Positions 19,843 to 28,138 of a stretch of 32,620 bases of DNA are shown piece after piece. The notes beneath the pieces are model-generated. The model searched no databases. It saw only the letters and a list, made by a program, of their open reading frames with translations, and was not told the origin of the DNA. Positions within the stretch are counted from its first letter, which is position 1; every line of letters begins with the position of its first letter. This stretch comes from a virus. The DNA lies in IMG/VR virus record IMGVR_UViG_3300037114_000034, positions 1 to 32,620 of that record. One strand, written 5' to 3'. Made by a program: the position numbers and the translations under genes.

Positions 19843-20151
19843 ATGGCACAGGATGTTGTAGGATCAAAAGACCCGACGTTCGCATCGGATGCAGGGAAGA
19901 AGCCTGCGGACAATACGAAAACCGGATACGGGCAAAACGGCTACATGGGCCCAAGCTCGGACACGGACCTAAAAAATCCGACGCGCAGCGCGCTGGCTGT
20001 CGAGCTTTTCCCGGTCGTCGATTTGAAGGACGCGACCGCGAAGGGCGATCATAAGCAGCCCGCGTTCGACGCTCCGCAGACGCGAGATGTTTCGTCCGAG
20101 TCGTATCCGCTCAGTTTCGGCATGGACAAGCGGTCAAGTCGGAACACTTAA
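19843..20151 (+). CDS. Hypothetical protein, 102 aa
   Basis: Ala/Asp/Lys-rich with TGYGQNGYMGPSSD and SALAVELFPVVDLKDA, the latter possibly a beta-strand. Untagged. TGGAGG precedes ATG 19843. No family recognised. Confidence 0.55.
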   Translation: MAQDVVGSKDPTFASDAGKKPADNTKTGYGQNGYMGPSSDTDLKNPTRSALAVELFPVVDLKDATAKGDHKQPAFDAPQTRDVSSESYPLSFGMDKRSSRNT

Positions 20152-20163
20152 CGGACAACCCAT

Positions 20164-20179
20164 GTGCTCTTGAGAGCAC
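20164..20179 (+). terminator. Short hairpin, possible terminator
   Basis: GTGCTC-TTGA-GAGCAC, a perfect 6-bp stem after the 19843 gene, followed by CTTAAGG. Too short to be sure. The remaining 50 bases before 20231 show only repeated CTTAA-type words. Confidence 0.35.
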
Positions 20180-20230
20180 CTTAAGGCGCTTAACGGTAGC
20201 TCAAGGCAACATTTAGAGGACTTAAGCCAA

Positions 20231-20434
20231 ATGGATGGCCCATCAAGCGCCGGTCCCGCAGGACCGTCAACTACGGTCGCCGATGTGATCGTGCCGAAGG
20301 GCACCTTCGGGTCGAATGCTGTCTCAACGAAGAAAAAGCGACGTGCCAAGGAGTCATACATCCAGCAAATTTCGGATGAACATGCTGCGCTGGTACTCGG
20401 GCAAGGTCACCCGAAATCGCAGCCGATGAGGTAA
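20231..20434 (+). CDS. Island protein sharing the LGQGHPKS motif, 67 aa
   Basis: The C-terminal LGQGHPKSQP (56-65) matches the 13077 protein at protein and DNA level. Middle part basic (KKKRRAKES). The gene carries small perfect hairpins, e.g. CGGTCC-CGCA-GGACCG at 20251-20266. AGAGGA lies just upstream. Confidence 0.55.
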   Translation: MDGPSSAGPAGPSTTVADVIVPKGTFGSNAVSTKKKRRAKESYIQQISDEHAALVLGQGHPKSQPMR

Positions 20435-20821
20435 ATGAAAATGTTTCCGCCGAACATGAACCGCACCCCTCCGCCGCCGCCCCCGCCGGGACCGCAAGGT
20501 CCCGCACCCGGGGCCCCGCCCGCACTCGTTCAACAGCGGCCGTCATCCATGACGCTCGCCGAAGTGGGCGCGATGGGCACCACGGCGGGAGCCCCGGCTA
20601 TGGCAACAAGCAAGGGTCCGCCGGGCGGCTCGGGCCTTCCCGGCTCGGGACCGCCTCCGGCAATGCCGGGTCAAGACCCCGCGCCAGCGGCGCAAGGCGC
20701 GGGCGTCGCACCGGCCCGGCCGGTCGTTGCAAGGCACGCGAACCAGCCGTCAATCGGAACATGCACGACGGCAATGACTCAGAAACAAGGCAATCCGGTT
20801 CACGGGATGGCAAATGACTAA
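20435..20821 (+). CDS. Pro/Gly/Ala-rich protein, 128 aa
   Basis: Starts directly after the previous stop. A poly-Pro stretch near residue 12, collagen-like GP runs, and a Cys-containing end (IGTCTTAMTQKQGNPVHGMAND). The last codons are part of a 40-bp tandem duplication that continues past the stop. Disordered; function unknown. Confidence 0.55.
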   Translation: MKMFPPNMNRTPPPPPPPGPQGPAPGAPPALVQQRPSSMTLAEVGAMGTTAGAPAMATSKGPPGGSGLPGSGPPPAMPGQDPAPAAQGAGVAPARPVVARHANQPSIGTCTTAMTQKQGNPVHGMAND

Positions 20822-20867
20822 CATACGAGGCAATCCGGTTCACGGGATGGCAAACGACTAACATACG
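20788..20867 (+). repeat. 40-bp tandem duplication
   Basis: Two copies, 20788-20827 and 20828-20867, differ at one base. The first includes the end and stop codon of the 20435 gene; the second repeats the GNPVHGMAND codons and stop outside the gene. A third copy begins (AGGCA at 20868) but is lost. Confidence 0.85.
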
Positions 20868-20876
20868 AGGCAGAAT

Positions 20877-21047
20877 ATGCGCGGAGCGCCGGTCATCTTT
20901 TTGCATACCTTGGATGGCCGCGCGATAGCGTTCAACATCCATGAGGATCAATTGTACTCGGAAAATGTCGAAGTAGGAATTCGCGGAGAGCGGCATCGGG
21001 TTCGTGAGACCTTAGAAGAAATCGAACGGTTTATCCGCGAGGCATGA
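20877..21047 (+). CDS. Hypothetical protein, 56 aa
   Basis: VIFLHTLDGRAIAFNIHEDQL then a helix (VRETLEEIERFIREA). The first part is like small proteins that begin with a strand, dG turn, strand; the layout recalls FlbD-type proteins, but similarity is too weak to name it. A conserved-looking start after the tandem repeat. Confidence 0.55.
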   Translation: MRGAPVIFLHTLDGRAIAFNIHEDQLYSENVEVGIRGERHRVRETLEEIERFIREA

Positions 21048-21070
21048 GCCTCGGGAGGTTTTTGTAAAAA

Positions 21071-21086
21071 GCGCGGATGGCCGCGC
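21071..21086 (-). terminator. Short hairpin with T run on the minus strand
   Basis: GCGCGG-ATGG-CCGCGC. Read on the minus strand it is followed by TTTTT, so it could stop antisense transcription before the terminase genes. On the plus strand there is no T run. Confidence 0.3.
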
Positions 21087-21130
21087 CCGCTAGGAATGGT
21101 CCGGCGGTCTGAAAAACGGGAGTGCTTGTC

Positions 21131-21817
21131 ATGGGACAAGAAGTACGTCGCATTGGCCCGGGACGACGGCCGCTGGCAGATGGCGGTCGCATCACTGCTG
21201 GCTCGGTCGCCAAGGGACGCTCGCCAGAGCGCCTTATAAAATTCCTCGACCAGCTAATGAAAATTACGAAGGTCAATCGTGCCGCCGAGATGGCTGGCTT
21301 TAGCAAGGGCGCGCTCCGCTATTACCTCCAAAGAAGCAAGGATGGCAAGCCCGGTGATGGCTATGACTTAACCTACGGCGAGGAGACCAAACGATTTCAT
21401 GAACACTACGCCGACACTATCGATTACGGCATTCAAGAAACGGAGGATGAATTAAAGTGGCGCGCCCTAAAGGGTTACGAGGAACAACTCCACGACAAAG
21501 GTCGCGTGATCTATCGTATTGACCCCTCGCTTGCAAACTTGGGGCTCACTGGCCCCGACGCCTACCTCTGTGACGAAAATAACAGACCAATCCCCGAGAG
21601 CATTCATCATCAAGACCCCGAACTCATGCTCGCTGTGCTGCGCGCTTTCCGTAAAGAGCGTTGGGGTCAGAAAACTGACGTGGATGTGAACGTGCGCGGC
21701 GGCGTGATGGTCGTCGGCGTGCGGGCAAAGCCCAAGGAAGTTGAGGAGGGGGAGCAAGAAGCTCTCACCGCCCCAATGGATGTTGAATTTCGTGAAGTTA
21801 AGGACGAAGTAAAATGA
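21131..21817 (+). CDS. terS: Terminase small subunit, 228 aa
   Basis: Recognises phage DNA and recruits the large subunit for packaging. The N-terminal half carries a helix-turn-helix-like segment (NRAAEMAGFSKGALRYYLQRSKDG, about 50-73), and the middle holds the typical helix with WRALKGYEEQLHDKGRVIYRID, followed by LMLAVLRAFRKERWG. The C-terminal acidic tail probably contacts TerL. ATG 21131 sits 8 bases from GGGAG; a GTG at 21122 is possible. It lies immediately upstream of terL with an ATGA overlap. Confidence 0.8.
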   Translation: MGQEVRRIGPGRRPLADGGRITAGSVAKGRSPERLIKFLDQLMKITKVNRAAEMAGFSKGALRYYLQRSKDGKPGDGYDLTYGEETKRFHEHYADTIDYGIQETEDELKWRALKGYEEQLHDKGRVIYRIDPSLANLGLTGPDAYLCDENNRPIPESIHHQDPELMLAVLRAFRKERWGQKTDVDVNVRGGVMVVGVRAKPKEVEEGEQEALTAPMDVEFREVKDEVK

Positions 21818-23502
21818 CCCTCCCCCCGGACGATGACGGTTTGCCGGAAGGCCCCCGTGCGATCATCAAGGCATTCGAGAAAATCGGAAACGAGTATTTC
21901 CCGATTGTCCTTGATGATTACGGCAACGAGAAGCGCGTGATTTGGGCACCGCTTCCATGGTCGCAGCAATACTTCCTCGGCGCGCCTGAATTCGAGGCGC
22001 TGTACGAAGGGACTCGCGGCCCGGGTAAAACGCTCACGCTCCTCATGGACTTCTGTCAGGAAGTCGGGAAGGGTTACGGCGCTGAGTGGAGGGGGATGCT
22101 TATTCGGCGCACGTATCCAGAACTCGACGACATCAAGAACATGAGCAAGAAATGGATTAAGCGCATGTGGCCCGAGGCGTTCTTCAACGAGATTAAAAAT
22201 GTTTGGCAATGGCCCACGGGCGAGCTTCTGTCTTTCCGCGCTATCCCGACTGTCAATGAAACGGACGCGCACCTTGGAACGAACTATACGTGGCTCGGGT
22301 GGGAAGAATTGACGCTGTGGCCCGACCCCGCCGCGTTCAAGCGAATGCAAGCGGTCGTCCGCTCCTCGTTGAAAGACATTCCGAAGCGTATCCGCTCGAC
22401 CACCAACTCCTACGGCAAGGGGCACAATTGGGTGCAGGCCCGTTATAATTTGGTCAACTGGCCGGTCAAGATCGGGGAGGACCCGAATGCGAAGGACCCG
22501 TGTCTCCGGGACATCTGGAAAGTCTGCGGGCCGCTCGTTGAGGGAACGACTGACGAGGATGGCATCCCGGAGCCGACGCGTCGCGCGTATCACGGATCGC
22601 TGCGCGAGAACATAATCCTCATGCGCGTGCAGCCTCAATATATCAACCAACTAAAATCATCGGCGCGCAATCAAGCCGAGCTTGACTCTTGGCTCTACGG
22701 GCGATGGGACATCACCGCTGGCGGCATGTTCGATGACATTTGGGCCACGCATCGCGAGTACATTGTGGTCAAAGATTTCGTAGTCCCGGGAGCTTGGCGC
22801 ATCTATCGCGCCTACGACCATGGTTCAACGAAGCCGTGGTCTTGCGGATGGTACGCGGAAAGCAACGGCGAGGACCTGACGTTCGAGGATGGGTCCGTGT
22901 TGTCCACGCTACGGGGCGATCTATTCCGCTGCGGTGAGCTTTACGGTAACCTGAAAAACTCCTCGGATCAAAACACCGGACGGCGTCAAACCATTCCGTC
23001 TATCTGTAAAGAACTAATCGAGTACGAGATTGCTCGGGGCTGGCGTGACGCGAACTCGGGCAAGTCCCGAGTTCGACGCGGCCCGGCCGACACGCATATT
23101 TTTGCCGAAGAAGATGGCAGACCGTCAGTCGCCAGTGACTTTGAGACGCCATGCATCATCAACGGCCACCGCTGGCGCGGCATTATTTGGGAGCGGGCCG
23201 ACAAGCGCCCCGGCTCCCGCGAACAGGGGTGGGAGCAATCCCGCAAGCGGCTCAAGGCGACCAAGCGCGAGCCCGGCGGTATCCGCGAGGAGAAGGCTCT
23301 TTTCATTGTTGGATCGCGGTGCCCCCATTGGCTGCGAACAGTCCCGGTGCTCCCCCGTGACGACGGAGGCGGCGGTCGGGTGGCGCATCTCGACGACGTG
23401 GACACCGAGTCTGAGGACCACATCGGCGACGAAATGCGGTATATGCTGCGGTACGATCCGGGCACGATGCGTTCGGGTACGACGACCGATTTCCGCAGGT
23501 AG
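21814..23502 (+). CDS. terL: Terminase large subunit, 562 aa
   Basis: ATP-driven packaging motor and nuclease. Walker A is GTRGPGKT (66-73). The Walker B/catalytic Glu region is YTWLGWEEL (E164/E165). A coupling motif STTNSYGKGHNW follows at 195-206. The RNase H-like nuclease has YRAYDHGSTKP (D335), GPADTHIF (D426) and DTESEDHIGDEMRYML (D535/D539). GSREQGWEQSRKRLKA (467-482) is typical of the nuclease domain. Length is normal; no frameshift or intron was seen. Confidence 0.95.
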   Translation: MTLPPDDDGLPEGPRAIIKAFEKIGNEYFPIVLDDYGNEKRVIWAPLPWSQQYFLGAPEFEALYEGTRGPGKTLTLLMDFCQEVGKGYGAEWRGMLIRRTYPELDDIKNMSKKWIKRMWPEAFFNEIKNVWQWPTGELLSFRAIPTVNETDAHLGTNYTWLGWEELTLWPDPAAFKRMQAVVRSSLKDIPKRIRSTTNSYGKGHNWVQARYNLVNWPVKIGEDPNAKDPCLRDIWKVCGPLVEGTTDEDGIPEPTRRAYHGSLRENIILMRVQPQYINQLKSSARNQAELDSWLYGRWDITAGGMFDDIWATHREYIVVKDFVVPGAWRIYRAYDHGSTKPWSCGWYAESNGEDLTFEDGSVLSTLRGDLFRCGELYGNLKNSSDQNTGRRQTIPSICKELIEYEIARGWRDANSGKSRVRRGPADTHIFAEEDGRPSVASDFETPCIINGHRWRGIIWERADKRPGSREQGWEQSRKRLKATKREPGGIREEKALFIVGSRCPHWLRTVPVLPRDDGGGGRVAHLDDVDTESEDHIGDEMRYMLRYDPGTMRSGTTTDFRR

Positions 23503-23571
23503 AGATAAGGCAGCTTGCCCCGCAGACTGGAATAGGGTAAACGGGGGTCCCCCGCCGACCGGAGAGACGCC

Positions 23572-24090
23572 ATGGAATTGCAAATAATACCCGACGCTCG
23601 TGCTGGACGCCAAAAAGGCGTTGTTCGGTTTACTCCGCAACAGCGCAGTGCGCGTTGGCGCGCTCGGAACCCGCAAGAAGTCAAAGATTATGCTGCGGGC
23701 TACCGGCTCGCCAATCCTCGTTTTGGCAGTCAAGTGAGCGCGAAGGAACAGCGTCGTTGGTATGCTAATCAAAGTCCTATCGTGCGGCTTTTGCGGAACG
23801 CTATGAGGCGAGCGGAAGAACGCGGTCTTGAGTTTGATCTTGAGCCATCAGATTTTTTGACGCTGCCTACTGATTGTCCGGTTTTAGGTTTGAAATTGAT
23901 TTACGGAGCGACTATAGGTGCTCACCCCCGTCGCCGTGATCGCGACGCGTTCGCGTCACTCGACCGAAAAGATAATTCAAAAGGCTACGTGCGCGGAAAT
24001 GTTTTCATCGTTAGCTGGCGCGCAAACCAACTAAAGAGCAACGCGACACCGCAAGAAATTGCCGCACTCTCAAAATGGATGGGAGGATAA
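23572..24090 (+). CDS. HNH-like endonuclease, 172 aa
   Basis: The C-terminal half matches a phage HNH/endonuclease VII-like layout: CPVLG (102-106), SLDRKDNSKGYVRGN (129-143), VSWRANQLKS and a final helix. The first 95 residues are basic and Arg/Gln-rich. Located between terL and portal, and visibly more AT-rich in codon choice than its neighbours, consistent with a mobile homing-type gene. HNH proteins beside terminases also assist DNA packaging in some phages, an alternative role. Confidence 0.75.
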   Translation: MELQIIPDARAGRQKGVVRFTPQQRSARWRARNPQEVKDYAAGYRLANPRFGSQVSAKEQRRWYANQSPIVRLLRNAMRRAEERGLEFDLEPSDFLTLPTDCPVLGLKLIYGATIGAHPRRRDRDAFASLDRKDNSKGYVRGNVFIVSWRANQLKSNATPQEIAALSKWMGG

Positions 24091-24091
24091 C

Positions 24092-25744
24092 ATGGCCTTG
24101 GATGACAAACACCCCGAGTACGTTCAAAAAGTAGGGGAATGGATACAGATGGATGATTGCTACAAGGGTGAACGCGCCGTCAAGCGCAAGCGTCTCGACT
24201 ATCTCCCGCCGAGCGAAGCCATGATCCAAGACGGCATGGTCACGCCGACATCGCCCGGCTGGCGCGACTATGAAGCATATTTGACCCGGGCCTATTTCCA
24301 CGACTGCGTGCGCGACGCCGTGAAGGCCATGCTCGGCATCATGCACATGAAGCCCGCCGTCATCCAACTACCGGATCGGCTCGCGCCGATGATGGACAAG
24401 GCGACCATCCAAGGCGAAGGCTTGCAGATGCTTTTGCGCCGCATCAACGAGGCGCAGTTGACGAAGGGCCGTTGCGGATTGCTGGTCGATGCGCCTACAG
24501 GCGTCGATCCATATCAGGCGATGCCGTACATCGCATTCTACGATCCCGAGCGGATCATCAATTGGGACGCCGGTCGTCGCGACGAGGGCCGCAACATCCT
24601 CGATCTTGTCGTGATCGACGAGTCGGGTTTCCAGCGTGAAGGCTTTACGTGGGTCACGGAGCGCAAGCACCGCATCCTGACGCGAGGCACTCCCGATAGT
24701 TTGGAGAGCGGATGGGTACGCCCGCCGCTCGACGCGCCGTATCAGGTATGCGTAAAGGTCAACGATATGTCGATGCCTATCCCGGGCGATTTCGTTATGC
24801 CGTCCATCGCGGGTCGGTCGATGCCTGAAATTCCATTCGTGTTCGTTGGCGCAAACGATCTTGTGCCCGAGCCGGACGAGTCGCCGTTGCTCGGCCTGAG
24901 CAACCTTGCGCTTTCGATCTATCGCGGCGAGGCCGACTACCGCTCGACCCTCCACTATCAGGGTCAGCAAACCCTTATCATCATCGGCGGCAACGTGTCG
25001 GACGTTGACGAGAACCAACAGCTTCGCGTCGGCAACAAGGGCGTCATCGACCTACGCATCGGTGGCGACGCGAAGTACATCGGCGTCAGTTCCGCCGGTC
25101 TCGGTGAGATGCGGCAGGCGATCAAGAACGACGACGAGAAGGCCGCCAGCTTCGGCGTGCAATTCATGGATGTCGGCAGCGCACGCGGCGCTTCGGGGGA
25201 AGCCCTGCGCATCCGCGTCGCCGCGCGTACCACGACCATTCAGCAAATCGCTGTCGCCGCTGGCGCGGCGCTTGAGCAATGCCTCAAGTTCGCCGCGCAG
25301 TGGGTCGGCGAGGACCCGGCAGAAGTTTCCGTTGCTCCGCAGACTGACTTCGCCGACGCTAACGTCGCGGGCGCTTCGCTCCTCGCGTTCATGCAGGCTA
25401 AGCAGTTGGGCCTGCCGCTGTCGCTTAAGTCTCTGCACCGCATGATGGTGCTCAACGACATGACCGACATGACCTACGACGGCGAGAGCGATCAGATCGA
25501 GCAAGAGAGCGAGAGCCTCGTCGGCATGATGGTTCACGGCCCTATACCGGACGATGGAGGCGATGACGACTCGTACCTCGATACCGGAGGCAGCGGCACC
25601 GGCGTCGATCCGGTCGATCCGACCGACGTTCCGCCCACTCCCACGGGCGGGGGTTCGCCGGTCCCCGTCACGCCACATACGCGTGGCTCGCCTAAGCCCC
25701 TAAAAGTAAAAGTCGGCGGTAAGGGCGCGTCGGCCGGGAAGTAA
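24092..25744 (+). CDS. Portal protein (DUF4055-type), 550 aa
   Basis: Forms the dodecameric DNA channel at the head vertex. The opening DDKHPEYVQKVGEWIQMDDCYKGERAVK, then YLPPSEAM, WRDYEAYLTRAYFHDCVRDAVKAMLGIMHMKP, and RCGLLVDAP resemble DUF4055 portals. The Pro/Gly/Ser-rich tail (from about 500) ends KPLKVKVGGKGASAGK. ATG 24092 follows GGGAGG; an upstream in-frame TTG at 24059 lies in the HNH gene. Confidence 0.85.
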   Translation: MALDDKHPEYVQKVGEWIQMDDCYKGERAVKRKRLDYLPPSEAMIQDGMVTPTSPGWRDYEAYLTRAYFHDCVRDAVKAMLGIMHMKPAVIQLPDRLAPMMDKATIQGEGLQMLLRRINEAQLTKGRCGLLVDAPTGVDPYQAMPYIAFYDPERIINWDAGRRDEGRNILDLVVIDESGFQREGFTWVTERKHRILTRGTPDSLESGWVRPPLDAPYQVCVKVNDMSMPIPGDFVMPSIAGRSMPEIPFVFVGANDLVPEPDESPLLGLSNLALSIYRGEADYRSTLHYQGQQTLIIIGGNVSDVDENQQLRVGNKGVIDLRIGGDAKYIGVSSAGLGEMRQAIKNDDEKAASFGVQFMDVGSARGASGEALRIRVAARTTTIQQIAVAAGAALEQCLKFAAQWVGEDPAEVSVAPQTDFADANVAGASLLAFMQAKQLGLPLSLKSLHRMMVLNDMTDMTYDGESDQIEQESESLVGMMVHGPIPDDGGDDDSYLDTGGSGTGVDPVDPTDVPPTPTGGGSPVPVTPHTRGSPKPLKVKVGGKGASAGK

Positions 25745-25747
25745 GCC

Positions 25748-28138
25748 ATGACTACCGATAACGAAGCCCGCGACTATCATGGACGATGGACGGCGGGCGG
25801 CGGCGGCGTTCCCGGCGAGACGCGGAACATCGCCTTCCACGGCACCACAAAAGCATTCGACAAGTTCCAGCCGGGCGATCCGACCGAGTTCATGTTGGAT
25901 CGCGCGCTCGGGCCGCACTTCGCCAAGGACCCGGAGATTGCTAACAGCTTTACCCTTGATCGCGTCAACGGTCGCGATGTCGGCGCGAAAGAAGGCGGCC
26001 GTATTATTCCGGTCGTGTTACCGCCGGATGCGAAGTTCCTCGCCGCCGATCAACCACTCTATGATCGAGCCAAGTTGCCGGATGGATCGAAAGACCCGGC
26101 AATGCCTGAGTGGTCATCCCGGTTGACGGATCAAAACGCTATCGCCCAAATGGCCGCAAAGGAAGCATTCACGAAAGACCCGGCGATACTCGCGCGCTAC
26201 ATTGAGCAATCTCGCGCTCTCCCCGCCGATCAAGCGTCACAGTTGGCGGCCGGTCTTATCGCGGGAAAGACGGCCGGGTTGCCCGGCGCTGACCACATCG
26301 GTAAGGAGGGCGAGGATCAAACTTTGGATCACTTCCTCGCCAACTACGGCGGCCGACCGTACAACGACGCGGATCGAGCGGCCCTCGTCACGACGGCAAA
26401 GCAGTCGTGGATGGACCAAGGATACGCGGGCATCAAGTACGTCAACACGTCTCCGATGGAGAATGCGACTGCGACGAACCCGACCAGCTACATAGTGTTT
26501 GACCCTGACAAGAGTGTGAAGCCACTCTACGGCGACGACCATCACCCCGAGACTGAAAAGTACATCAATTCCTTCACAACGGGCGGCCCTACAGACGGGC
26601 GCGGCCGCTGGCCTGCTCTCGCGGGGAGCGCGGGCGGCCATGAGTCTCAAATAGCTACCGCACAGTCGAATGCAGTCAAAGCCACCAACGAAAATTATCG
26701 ACAACCAAGCGTCGCCTTGATGGCGCAAGAAATCAAGAAAGGAAAAGATGGCCTCACGCCGCTTGAGCACAACCTCAACCTATTCAACAATGCGAAGGAG
26801 TTTCCTAATTTCCGCCCGGATGAATTGAAAGGATCGCTGATGGAGCGGGCCGCCGCCGTTGAAAAGAACTTGGCGACCAATATCGAATTTCTCTACAATC
26901 ACGCAAGCCCCGAACTTCAACATGAAGGTCAAATTTGGTATCAGAGCGCGCACAACATTGCGGGCCAACTGGCAACAACGAACAATCAAAATTTTGTCAG
27001 TGTGGCGGGTGTCTTGGCTCGGCTGTCGCCACAAAAGGATTGGGACCAGAATGTTGAAATGACAAAACGACTCGTAGGCATTTACTCCACGAAGCAGGAT
27101 TATAAGTTCGACGCGGCCATGGCGCAGCAGTCCCCCTTGACGTGGGATGCCGGGAAGCCGGGCAAAGGTGGCAAACCACTTGAGGGCGACGCGCGTGTGG
27201 AAAAGGAAGCATTGTTCAAATCGTATCGGGACGATATTGCGGGTAAAACTCTCGGGCAGCTAAAGGACAGTCCGCTGCTACAAGGGGTGTGGATTAGAAC
27301 CTACGACGAGTCGCGGGCGCTAGTACCCCACATAGAGAACGGTCAACTCGTACATTTCGACGGAAAGGATATGGTCCCCACAAAAGGCACCCCCGACCCG
27401 ACGTACCGCGACCGGAGCTATCACACGTTTTTACCGGACGGCAGCGAGGGTCCGATTGCGCGGAATATGCCGAACGCCGAATTCCCCGAAGGTAAGACGA
27501 CGCCTCTAGTGTGGCAAACGACGGATGGGATAGCGGACTCGGTTCGCCTGTTAGGGTCAAAAGGAGACCCCCGTGAAATCAGCGACTATCTCAGCGACGC
27601 TCACAAAGTACGGTCATTTTTCAATAACATCTTAGACCCTCATTCACCAAACCAAGACGTTACCGTTGACACGCACCAAGTTCGGGCGTCACTTATGCGG
27701 GGAGATGTTGCGGCAGCGGTTAACCAGAACTTCGGAAACAACAAAAAAGCGTTGGGTATGGGGGCCGCCGCCAATACAGTCAACTCGAAAGGCACCTATG
27801 GATTTTACGCGGACGCAACTCGAACGGCGGCGAAACATCTAGGAGTTTCGGACGCCCAAATGGTGCAGGCCGCGACCTGGAATGTGGCGCGTAACCTGTT
27901 CGGCGAAACATCGGACAACGCCAACGCCGCCATTGAAGGAATTTGGAAAGATTATCACGACAGCAAAATATCTCAGTCCGAGGCGCAGGAGAAGGTTTGG
28001 AAATTGGCGAATGAGGATGTGAAAGCTCAGAGCGATGCTCGTGCCGTGCAACTAGCTAAGATTGCTGAAACCCGTGTTCCGCTGCATGAAGCATTGACCG
28101 CTTCGCTCAAGAAAGAAAAGCAAGGGAAGTTGTTATGA
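25748..28138 (+). CDS. ART-like / endonuclease III-like fusion protein, 796 aa
   Basis: Residues 5-17 (NEARDYHGRWTAG) have the RDxxGRW pattern that I know from phage head-associated proteins, echoed at 281-290 (PTDGRGRWPA). An ART-like domain spans about 27-258: FHGTTKAFDKF (H31), GPHFAKDPEIANSF (55-68), GYAGIKYVN (225-233) and SYIVFDPDKS (247-256), as in polyvalent-protein ARTs. The C-terminal domain has VAGVLARLSPQKDWDQN (419-435) and VTVDTHQVR (638-646), similar to LSxQxxDxxVN and VDTHVxR of Nth-type glycosylases, with K620 upstream. The hairpin LPGVGRKTA and Fe-S cysteines are absent. Located between portal and head-morphogenesis gene, hence probably virion-associated. Confidence 0.6.
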   Translation: MTTDNEARDYHGRWTAGGGGVPGETRNIAFHGTTKAFDKFQPGDPTEFMLDRALGPHFAKDPEIANSFTLDRVNGRDVGAKEGGRIIPVVLPPDAKFLAADQPLYDRAKLPDGSKDPAMPEWSSRLTDQNAIAQMAAKEAFTKDPAILARYIEQSRALPADQASQLAAGLIAGKTAGLPGADHIGKEGEDQTLDHFLANYGGRPYNDADRAALVTTAKQSWMDQGYAGIKYVNTSPMENATATNPTSYIVFDPDKSVKPLYGDDHHPETEKYINSFTTGGPTDGRGRWPALAGSAGGHESQIATAQSNAVKATNENYRQPSVALMAQEIKKGKDGLTPLEHNLNLFNNAKEFPNFRPDELKGSLMERAAAVEKNLATNIEFLYNHASPELQHEGQIWYQSAHNIAGQLATTNNQNFVSVAGVLARLSPQKDWDQNVEMTKRLVGIYSTKQDYKFDAAMAQQSPLTWDAGKPGKGGKPLEGDARVEKEALFKSYRDDIAGKTLGQLKDSPLLQGVWIRTYDESRALVPHIENGQLVHFDGKDMVPTKGTPDPTYRDRSYHTFLPDGSEGPIARNMPNAEFPEGKTTPLVWQTTDGIADSVRLLGSKGDPREISDYLSDAHKVRSFFNNILDPHSPNQDVTVDTHQVRASLMRGDVAAAVNQNFGNNKKALGMGAAANTVNSKGTYGFYADATRTAAKHLGVSDAQMVQAATWNVARNLFGETSDNANAAIEGIWKDYHDSKISQSEAQEKVWKLANEDVKAQSDARAVQLAKIAETRVPLHEALTASLKKEKQGKLL

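Noticed and set aside
21667-22650. Minus-strand frame of 327 codons
   Set aside because: Lies opposite terL, whose motifs are unambiguous.
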